From Candidatus Omnitrophota bacterium (GTDB lineage: Bacteria; Omnitrophota; Gorgyraeia; Gygaellales; Profunditerraquicolaceae): 8,860 nt of DNA. The translations under genes and the position numbers were made by a program. The stretch is taken from the NCBI GenBank assembly GCA_016212045.1, contig JACRHO010000035.1:1-8860 (forward strand), in the 5' to 3' direction. Below are positions 1-4,530 of this stretch, piece by piece (position 1 is the first letter of the stretch; each line of letters opens with the position of its first letter). The notes below the pieces were generated by a model. It was not told the DNA's origin and searched no databases. It saw only the letters and a list, made by a program, of their open reading frames with translations.

Positions 1-180
1 ACGGTTTTTGATGGCGGATAATTTATCCAAAGCCTTTTCATCCAGGATGCTGGCGCCTACGCCGTAAACTGTCTCGGTGGGCATAATCACTAAGCCGCCG
101 CCTGCTAAAATCTCTGCTGCCTCTTTAAGAATGGCTGCGTCAGGATTAAGGGAATCTGTTTTTACGATCTTTGCGCTCAT
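1..180 (-). CDS. tsaC: L-threonylcarbamoyladenylate synthase (Sua5/TsaC/YrdC family), N-terminal 60 residues only
   Basis: Partial gene cut by the left edge of the window. The family makes threonylcarbamoyl-AMP from threonine, bicarbonate and ATP, the first step of the t6A37 tRNA modification in the cytoplasm. Translation of the minus strand from ATG 180-178 gives a start MSAKIVKTDSLNPDA, a predicted helix, then GGGLVIMPTETVYGVGA (about residues 28-44). The Pro-Thr-Glu-Thr-Val-Tyr-Gly motif is the family signature for nucleotide/threonine binding, and the fragment ends at Ala-Ile-Lys-Asn-Arg, matching the Lys-x-Arg-Pro motif that follows in this family. The ATG overlaps the purE stop by 4 nt (ATGA), so it is probably co-translated with purE. 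Whether it is the short TsaC or the longer Sua5 form cannot be told because the C-terminal part is missing. Confidence 0.9.
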   Translation of the reverse strand, partial: MSAKIVKTDSLNPDAAILKEAAEILAGGGLVIMPTETVYGVGASILDEKALDKLSAIKNR

Positions 181-659
181 AATTTAATCTTGGTCTTAAT
201 AATTTTAGTGCGCATTTGTTTTTTATAGGCAAGGAGTCTTGCCTGAATCTTCTTATCTGTAATGCCCAAAATCTGCAAGGCAAATAAGGCGGCGTTACGA
301 GCGCCGGCCTTGCCAATAGCCATAGTGGCCACGGGAATTCCAGCAGGCATCTGCACGGTGGATAATAAAGAATCCAGGCCCTTTAAACTTTTGGTTTCAA
401 TGGGAATACCGATGACCGGCAGGCTCGTAAGACTAGCCACTACTCCGGCCAAGGCAGCAGCGCCTCCGGCAGCACAAATAAAAACTCTTGTTCCTTGACG
501 AGAAACAACCTCCACGTATTTAGCTAATTCCTTTGGCGTGCGGTGCGCAGACAAAACTTTGGCGGTAAAATCTATCTTAAATTCTTTGAGTAAATCTATT
601 GCCTCTTGCACTATCTCTAAATCCGACGAACTACCCATAATAATACTTATCTTTGCCAT
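177..659 (-). CDS. purE: PurE, 5-(carboxyamino)imidazole ribonucleotide mutase (class I type)
   Basis: 160-residue protein of purine synthesis; class I PurE converts N5-CAIR to CAIR. The phosphate/nucleotide loop GSSSD (residues 9-13) and the SAHRTP motif (37-42) with the catalytic His39 are present, followed by the QMPAGIPVATMAIGKAGA block (103-120). The usual Ala-Gly-Gly-Ala-Ala-His-Leu-Pro-Gly motif reads AGGAAALAG here (64-72), so the second conserved His is Ala69. Start chosen at ATG 659 because AGGAGG (669-664) precedes it by 4 nt and the protein then begins exactly at the family start (MAKISIIMGSSSD). An in-frame GTG at 695 would add 12 unlikely residues that lie inside a hairpin. The gene follows purD after a 200-nt palindromic element and overlaps tsaC by 4 nt. 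The basic C-terminal tail (about 148-160) is lineage-specific. No purK is seen in the window. Confidence 0.95.
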   Translation of the reverse strand: MAKISIIMGSSSDLEIVQEAIDLLKEFKIDFTAKVLSAHRTPKELAKYVEVVSRQGTRVFICAAGGAAALAGVVASLTSLPVIGIPIETKSLKGLDSLLSTVQMPAGIPVATMAIGKAGARNAALFALQILGITDKKIQARLLAYKKQMRTKIIKTKIKL

Positions 660-663
660 GCTG

Positions 664-669
664 CCTCCT
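664..669 (-). promoter_or_regulatory. Ribosome binding site of purE
   Basis: Minus strand reads AAAGGAGG then CAGC and ATG, a strong Shine-Dalgarno sequence 4 nt from the purE start. It fixes the start at 659 rather than the upstream GTG. The first A of AGGAGG is also the base of the left hairpin stem (669-728), so folding of the leader RNA could affect access to it (inference). Confidence 0.8.
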
Positions 670-672
670 TTA
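664..672. repeat. 9-bp direct repeat, left copy (candidate target-site duplication)
   Basis: Plus strand CCTCCTTTA. An identical 9-mer lies at 868-876 in the same orientation, and the two flank the palindromic element between purD and purE. This copy contains the complement of the purE ribosome binding site. Chance similarity of two AAAGGAGG-like sites is the main alternative explanation. Confidence 0.6.
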
Positions 673-728
673 ATGAGCGCATAACTTACGAGCACGATAG
701 TGCGAGTAAGTTATATGCGCGAATTAAA
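669..728. repeat. Left hairpin with two GA/GA internal loops
   Basis: Plus strand from outside in: TTTAAT (669-674) pairs with ATTAAA (723-728); GA/GA mismatch (675-676, 721-722); GCGC (677-680) with GCGC (717-720); a 2-nt bulge AT (715-716) on the 3' side; ATAACTTAC (681-689) in a 9-bp stem with 706-714; a second GA/GA mismatch (690-691, 704-705); GCAC/GTGC inner stem (692-695, 700-703) and a GATA loop. In the operon transcript the internal loops are UC/UC. It lies directly upstream of the purE ribosome binding site. No T-tract follows, so it is not a standard intrinsic terminator. Confidence 0.85.
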
Positions 729-867
729 CCCTTGACATTTTTTGAAATAAAGTTTGTTAGCGAGCCAGGCCGAGACTCAAAAAATGTCAAGGGTCAAATT
801 CAGCCTGCAAACTTATGTCGTCCGCCAAAGTTCTGTGGCGGACTCCATAAGTTTGGGCTTCATTTGA
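673..867. mobile_element. Palindromic miniature element (MITE-like) in the purD-purE gap
   Basis: About 195 nt with no long ORF, lying between 9-bp direct repeats. Its two halves are imperfect inverted copies of each other: a hairpin with symmetric dinucleotide internal loops (left 669-728, right 792-869) joined to a perfect 18-bp inverted repeat (728-745 with 777-794) around a 31-nt centre (746-776). The element end supplies the present purD stop codon (862-860). Removing the element and one repeat copy restores an overlapping purD/purE junction like the others in this operon. No transposase is present, so any mobility would depend on an enzyme supplied elsewhere. Alternatives are a BIME-like pair of REP sequences or a structured RNA. 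The structure is seen directly; mobility is inferred. Confidence 0.6.
728..794. repeat. Central perfect 18-bp inverted repeat
   Basis: ACCCTTGACATTTTTTGA at 728-745 is perfectly complementary to 777-794, with 31 nt (746-776) between. The pairing resumes after a 2-nt mismatch with AATT (722-725) and AATT (797-800). These arms are the conserved inner tails of the two halves of the element. Each arm contains TTGACA, resembling a -35 box, pointing towards the centre; no good -10 box lies 16-18 nt downstream on either strand. The T run is inside the stem, so a terminator role is not supported. Confidence 0.85.
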
Positions 868-869
868 CC
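792..869. repeat. Right hairpin with two TC/TC (GA/GA on the minus strand) internal loops, overlapping the purD end
   Basis: Plus strand from outside in: GGTCAAAT (792-799) with ATTTGACC (862-869); TC/TC mismatch (800-801, 860-861); AGCC (802-805) with GGCT (856-859); 2-nt bulge TG (806-807); CAAACTTATG (808-817) with 846-855; a second TC/TC mismatch (818-819, 844-845); GTCCGCCA/TGGCGGAC (820-827, 836-843) and an 8-nt loop. It has the same architecture as the left hairpin but in inverse orientation. In the operon RNA its internal loops read GA/GA. It covers the purD stop codon. Confidence 0.85.
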
Positions 870-2149
870 TCCTTTATTGCCTTATGGCCGATGTCCTTAC
901 GATAATGCATGCCCGCAAAATGAATTTTGCCTACTGCCTGGTAGGTCTGATCAATTGCTTCTTTAATAGTATTACCTAAGCCGGTTACGCCCAAAACCCT
1001 TCCGCCGCTGGTTAAAATTTTATCTCCTTGCTTTTTAGTTCCCGCATGAAATACGATTATATCTTTCATCTTGACTGTCTGATCAAGCCCGAAGATCTCT
1101 TTGCCTTTTTCATATTCCCCCGGATAACCGCCAGATGCGCAAACCACACAAACGCAGGCGCGGCTGTCCCATTTTAAGCCGCCGGTCTTGGTAATCTTAT
1201 TTAATTTTCCGTTGCTAGTGGCTAACATTACCTCCGATAGATCTGAATTTAGCCGCGGCAGAATCGCCTGTGTCTCAGGGTCGCCGAAACGCACATTAAA
1301 CTCTAAAACCTTCGGCCCCTCTTTAGTGAGCATAATGCCAACGTATAAAACACCTTTATAATCTATGCCTTCTTTTGCCAAGCCGTCTATGGTACGATAA
1401 ATCACCGTATCTAAAATTTCTTTCCATAATTCCCGAGTAACAATGGGTGCGGGCGAATAAGCGCCCATTCCACCCGTGTTGGAGCCAAAATCATGATCGA
1501 AGACTCGCTTATGATCCTGACTTGAGGCCAAAGGAATAACCTCTTTAGAATCCGTAATCACAATTATGGATGTCTCTTGCCCTTCTAAACAATCCTCAAT
1601 AATCACTCGGTTACCCGCGTCTCCAAAGATTCTATCTTGCATTATTGAGGTTACCGCTTGTTTTGCCTCATCAACTGTTTGCGCGACAATTACGCCTTTG
1701 CCTTGGGCTAAACCGTCTGCTTTGACTACGCAAGGTGCGCCGATTTGTTCAATATATTTCTTGGCTTCATCGGCATAGTCAAAAATTTTAAAATTCGCAG
1801 TAGGGACTCTGTATTTTGCCATTAATTCTTTGGCAAAAACCTTGCTTGCCTCTAATTGGCTGGCTAATTTATTTGGCCCGAAGATGCGCAGATTATAATT
1901 TTGAAATTCATCCACAATTCCTGCCGCCAAAGGCGCCTCAGGCCCGACCACGGTTAAATCTATTTTTTCTCTTTTGGCAAAATCTAATAAACCTTGAATA
2001 TCTTCTGCTTTTATATCAAGGCATTCTGCCTGTTGGGCAATCCCGCCGTTACCAGGCACGCAGAAAATCTTCTCCATTAATTTTGACTGCGCAATCTTCC
2101 AGACCAAGGCGTGTTCTCTGCCGCCTGAGCCAATGAGTAAGACCCTCAT
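860..2149 (-). CDS. purD: PurD, phosphoribosylamine-glycine ligase (GAR synthetase)
   Basis: 429 residues, the usual PurD length. It joins 5-phosphoribosylamine and glycine using ATP to give GAR, the second step of purine synthesis. The N-terminal domain has GSGGREHAL (7-15) and VGPEAPLAAGI (68-78). The ATP-grasp domain has VVKADGLAQGKGV (141-153), SSQDHKR (209-215), NTGGMGAYSP (224-233) and the metal-binding EFNVRFGDPETQ (283-294). The C-terminal domain includes the TSGGRVLGVTGLG block. The ATG directly abuts the TAG of the upstream hypothetical gene, with AAGGAAGG 9 nt upstream inside that gene. The last residues (Lys-Glu-Val-Lys, stop) overlap the palindromic element: the stop comes from the element end, and without the element the frame would run seven codons past the last shared Glu to a TAA just inside purE. 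Confidence 0.97.
   Translation of the reverse strand: MRVLLIGSGGREHALVWKIAQSKLMEKIFCVPGNGGIAQQAECLDIKAEDIQGLLDFAKREKIDLTVVGPEAPLAAGIVDEFQNYNLRIFGPNKLASQLEASKVFAKELMAKYRVPTANFKIFDYADEAKKYIEQIGAPCVVKADGLAQGKGVIVAQTVDEAKQAVTSIMQDRIFGDAGNRVIIEDCLEGQETSIIVITDSKEVIPLASSQDHKRVFDHDFGSNTGGMGAYSPAPIVTRELWKEILDTVIYRTIDGLAKEGIDYKGVLYVGIMLTKEGPKVLEFNVRFGDPETQAILPRLNSDLSEVMLATSNGKLNKITKTGGLKWDSRACVCVVCASGGYPGEYEKGKEIFGLDQTVKMKDIIVFHAGTKKQGDKILTSGGRVLGVTGLGNTIKEAIDQTYQAVGKIHFAGMHYRKDIGHKAIKEVK
868..876. repeat. 9-bp direct repeat, right copy (candidate target-site duplication)
   Basis: Plus strand CCTCCTTTA, identical to 664-672. It lies within the last codons of purD and reads AAAGGAGG on the coding strand: a ribosome-binding-site sequence that now precedes no substantial gene. 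This fits it being the original purE ribosome binding site, left behind when the element inserted (inference). Confidence 0.6.
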
Positions 2150-2479
2150 CTACAAACCCTTCCTTACGGCAAAATTAAAGGGATAGAAATAACTGCGCCA
2201 TAATTTATGCGAGGAGCGATACTGATTATCAAAAGCAAAATAATCAACCAATACTTCACGTAAACGGGTTAATTCCTTAAGGCGAAGGCAATTTTTTGGG
2301 TCAGCAATAGTTAAGTCCAAAAGCTCTAATTGGCGCACAAATGCCTTCTTAGCATAGTCCTCATTTTTCTCCCGCCAAACTATTGCCCTCTCTACTTCAG
2401 AGCCGATATTAGCCATCTGCTCTATAAAAGAAAACCTCATCCATCTGCCTTGAGATAATTCTTTATGTTGGTAAGTCAT
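2150..2479 (-). CDS. Conserved hypothetical protein, small and probably helical
   Basis: 109 residues; no function recognised. It begins MTYQHKELSQGRW, has an acidic/basic helical middle (FIEQMANIGSEVERAI about 18-33, then LELLDLTIADPKN about 51-63 and LRLKELTRLREVLVDYF), and ends in an aromatic basic segment (KLWRSYFYPFNFAVRKGL). There is no signal peptide or membrane segment, so it is probably cytoplasmic. From memory, similar short proteins occur beside DUF5674 genes in uncultured bacteria; this is unverified. Its ATG overlaps the DUF5674 stop by 4 nt (ATGA). No Shine-Dalgarno sequence is visible (the upstream bases are AT-rich), suggesting translation is coupled to the gene before it. Its stop directly abuts the purD start. 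Confidence 0.8.
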   Translation of the reverse strand: MTYQHKELSQGRWMRFSFIEQMANIGSEVERAIVWREKNEDYAKKAFVRQLELLDLTIADPKNCLRLKELTRLREVLVDYFAFDNQYRSSHKLWRSYFYPFNFAVRKGL

Positions 2480-2817
2480 TTTTGAATTAATTTATTAATA
2501 ATACTGACAACCTGTTCCCGTATTTTGGAATCTTCAATCCCCCGGCTGTAATTATTCTGGGAGGGCTTAAGGTTAATCATAGAGTCAAATTCAATCCATT
2601 CATCAGTTTTACTATCGGTATAAAGATTTATCCCCCAAAGATCTTTCTGAGAAGAACCGTTTTCCAAAAGAAGCGCTTCTTCATCAGAGTGGAGTTCGCC
2701 ACCTACAACCATCATTTCTTTCTTAACATCAACTACTGCTTTCACTAAGTTACCAAAGGTATCCTGAGCGATTTTTTGTAACTGAGCAATGGGAATCTTC
2801 TCTTTGATAATTACCAT
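2476..2817 (-). CDS. DUF5674 family protein
   Basis: 113 residues, function unknown. The sequence matches the DUF5674 pattern as I remember it: N-terminal Ile/Lys-rich start, KAVVDVKKEMMVVGGELHSD (27-46), the block EEALLLENGSSQKDLWGINLY, then EWIEFDSMINLKPSQNN and SRGIEDSKIREQV near the C-terminus. The strongly conserved acidic and His residues (GGELHSDEE) could form a metal or catalytic site, but this is only inference. It is cytoplasmic by appearance. No Shine-Dalgarno sequence precedes the ATG; instead the upstream minus strand is AT-rich with a TATGAT hexamer (2826-2821). It starts 20 nt after the DUF6448 gene and overlaps the next gene by 4 nt, so the two form a coupled pair inserted between purM and purD. 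Confidence 0.82.
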   Translation of the reverse strand: MVIIKEKIPIAQLQKIAQDTFGNLVKAVVDVKKEMMVVGGELHSDEEALLLENGSSQKDLWGINLYTDSKTDEWIEFDSMINLKPSQNNYSRGIEDSKIREQVVSIINKLIQK

Positions 2818-2837
2818 TTTATCATAGTTTTATAAGT

Positions 2838-3491
2838 TTATTGTTTATGCCCGGTTTCTTCTATTTCAGTATGATGGCTGGCGTCACCAGAAATATCACT
2901 GTATAATCTCTCTATATAATGGATAAATTCAATGTATGCTCTTACATATTCGCGGCCGGCTTCCACACTTTGTTTGATCAGTTTCTTTTTCGCCATCACA
3001 TTATTAAAACGCTGGCGGATTTCATTGTCTATTTGAATGGAAATTCCTCTTACTAAATTATCTGCCGTGGCATCTTCTATCGCCTTATCTGCTGCTTCAA
3101 TTCCCGGCTCAACCTCTGCTCCGGCGGGCTTTATACCAGTATAAGGCGCGCCTTCGCCTGAGCGATGAATGCGCACCAGCGTCTCAAAGAAATACATATC
3201 CGCTAATTCTTGGGCTTTAGGATTTAATTTGCGTACCTCAAGAGTTTTTTCAAAGACTCCCCTAATTTCATCTTCATCATCCTTTTGCACCCAGATGAGT
3301 ACCGAATCTACATTCCTTGTCTCCAAGGCCTTCTTGGCGGCCTGAATTACCGGACCATCCATAGTGTCGCAGTGCGCAAAAAGAAAGGGAACTAAAAAGG
3401 AGAAAAAAGTTTGGCGTTTAAAAACGGTAGCGCAGGATATAATAAATAACGAAATAAGCAAAGCAATAACTTTATATTTTTTATTTTTCAT
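2838..3491 (-). CDS. DUF6448 family protein, exported or lipoprotein
   Basis: 217 residues. The mature part starts with HCDTMDGPV (40-48), then KKALETRNVDSVL, ELADMYFFETLVRIHRSGEGAPYTG (96-119) and SVEAGREYVRAYIEFIHYIERL (175-196), the pattern I associate with DUF6448; function unknown. The N-terminus is unusual: a charged start (KNKKYK), a hydrophobic stretch (8-19) ending in a lipobox-like Ile-Ile-Ser-Cys20, then Lys-Arg-Gln and a second hydrophobic stretch (29-38) ending directly before His40-Cys41. It is therefore exported, either as a lipoprotein anchored at Cys20 or cleaved near 39. The tail SHHTEIEETGH is His-rich, and with His40, Cys41 and the internal His residues it suggests metal binding (inference). 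AAGGGGAG lies 9 nt before the ATG. It follows purM by 22 nt and is in the same operon. Confidence 0.85.
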   Translation of the reverse strand: MKNKKYKVIALLISLFIISCATVFKRQTFFSFLVPFLFAHCDTMDGPVIQAAKKALETRNVDSVLIWVQKDDEDEIRGVFEKTLEVRKLNPKAQELADMYFFETLVRIHRSGEGAPYTGIKPAGAEVEPGIEAADKAIEDATADNLVRGISIQIDNEIRQRFNNVMAKKKLIKQSVEAGREYVRAYIEFIHYIERLYSDISGDASHHTEIEETGHKQ

Positions 3492-3513
3492 TTTTGCTTA
3501 CTCCCCTTATCTT

Positions 3514-4530
3514 CTATACTATTTCTACTTCCTTCTTGCCTTTAATTATCTCTCCGATTACCCAAGCCTTCAGTTTCTGCGCGGCTAATTTGGAAATTAT
3601 CGCTGGCGCTGCATCCGGCTCAACAATTAAAACCATACCCACGCCCATATTAAAGGTATGATACATCTCTCTATCTTCAATATTACCCTTGCGCTGCATC
3701 AGTCGAAAAATTGGCGGTACCGGCCAGGAACTCTTATTCAAACGGACATTGACATTCTTGGGTAAAATGCGCGCAATCTTATCGTAGAAAGCCCCGCCGG
3801 TGATATGGGCAATCCCTTTTATAGAATTGTGTAATGTGTAATGTGTAATGTGTAACAAAGATAAAACCGGCTTGACGTAGATTCGGGTTGGCTTAAGTAG
3901 CTCACCGCTCATGCGTTTCAGTTCCTTCTGCGAAAAGACCTTTCTCACCAGCGAATAGCCATTAGAGTGAATCCCATTAGACTCCAAACCAATAACCACA
4001 TCATCTACTTCAATTCTGGAGCCGTCAATAATGTCTTTGCGCTCCAGCGCTCCCACGCAGAAACCGGCAATGTCATATTCGCCTTCTTGATACATCCCGG
4101 GCATCTCAGCAGTTTCTCCGCCGATTAAAGAACAGCCGGCCTGGATGCAACCCTGATTAATCCCCCGCACCACCTCAAGCATTACCTGTGGCCTTAATTT
4201 CCCTGAGGCGATATAATCCAGGAAGAACAAAGGCTGGGCACCCACGCATAAAATATCATTGACGTTCATCGCTACTGCGTCAATGCCTACGGTGTCATGC
4301 TTATCCGCCAACACAGCAATCTTTAATTTTGTCCCTACCCCGTCAGAAGAAGAAACTAAAATCGGCTCTTTATATTTTTCTTTGGGGAAGCGAAAGAAAC
4401 TGCCGAAGCCGCCGATATCCTTCAGGACTTCTTTGCTGAAAGATTTTCTCACTAAAGTTTTTATCCCTTTTTTAAAGAGGCCGGCCTTTTCTATATCCAC
4501 CCCCGACTTTTTATAAGTAAGTTTTCTCAC
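3514..4530 (-). CDS. purM: PurM, phosphoribosylformylglycinamidine cyclo-ligase (AIR synthetase)
   Basis: 338 residues, normal for the family. It closes the imidazole ring, converting FGAM and ATP to AIR. Visible motifs: DIGGFGSFF (38-46), the ATP-site SDGVGTKLK (62-70), VAMNVNDILCVGAQPLFFLDY (86-106), IGGETAEMPGMY (136-147) with YDIAGFCVG, LESNGIHSNGYSLVR (182-196) and HITGGAF (242-248). It starts at GTG, which overlaps the purF stop by 4 nt (GTGA) and has GGGAGG 5 nt upstream. Residues about 225-234 (LLHITHYTLH) are encoded by a 7-bp tandem repeat at a point where other PurM proteins, as I recall them, run from a Leu-Leu pair to the Lys-Gly-Ile-Ala-His motif with about seven fewer residues. 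All catalytic blocks remain intact, so the protein is probably active. Confidence 0.97.
   Translation of the reverse strand: MRKLTYKKSGVDIEKAGLFKKGIKTLVRKSFSKEVLKDIGGFGSFFRFPKEKYKEPILVSSSDGVGTKLKIAVLADKHDTVGIDAVAMNVNDILCVGAQPLFFLDYIASGKLRPQVMLEVVRGINQGCIQAGCSLIGGETAEMPGMYQEGEYDIAGFCVGALERKDIIDGSRIEVDDVVIGLESNGIHSNGYSLVRKVFSQKELKRMSGELLKPTRIYVKPVLSLLHITHYTLHNSIKGIAHITGGAFYDKIARILPKNVNVRLNKSSWPVPPIFRLMQRKGNIEDREMYHTFNMGVGMVLIVEPDAAPAIISKLAAQKLKAWVIGEIIKGKKEVEIV
3829..3856. repeat. Heptanucleotide tandem repeat (GTGTAAT, four units) inside purM
   Basis: Three exact GTGTAAT units (3829-3849) and a fourth with one change, GTGTAAC (3850-3856). The coding strand reads ATTACAC repeats, giving His/Thr/Tyr/Leu residues in purM. 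The unit is not a multiple of three, so gain or loss of one copy would shift the frame, while three units (21 bp) add seven residues in frame. Confidence 0.95.

Noticed and set aside
660..695. N-terminal extension of PurE by 12 residues from an in-frame GTG
   Set aside because: The GTG lies inside the left hairpin with no ribosome binding site; the strong AGGAGG and the family start both point to ATG 659.
728..794. Intrinsic transcription terminator after purD
   Set aside because: The stem is strong, but the loop is 31 nt, the T run is inside the stem, and no T-tract follows on the transcribed strand.
813..863. 16-codon ORF (MKPKLMESATELWRTT) starting at ATG 863, overlapping the purD stop by 4 nt and preceded by AAAGGAGG
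   Set aside because: It could be a leader peptide, but the sequence lies wholly in the palindromic element and the ribosome binding site is better explained as the duplicated purE site. Translation cannot be excluded.
669..869. Integron attC site or CRISPR-like repeat
   Set aside because: The imperfect palindromes with a bulge recall attC, but I could not find the expected GTT/AAC recombination box arrangement, there is no gene cassette structure, and there are only two inverted units.
1566..2136. Plus-strand ORFs opposite purD, and similar plus-strand ORFs opposite purL, purF, purM and purE
   Set aside because: They are antisense shadows of well-identified genes, lack recognisable domains and have no ribosome binding sites that I could support.
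2815..2850. Internal promoter (TATGAT at 2826-2821) before the DUF5674 gene
   Set aside because: No -35-like hexamer lies 16-18 nt upstream, and the hexamer is only 3 nt from the start codon; AT-rich sequence alone is not enough.
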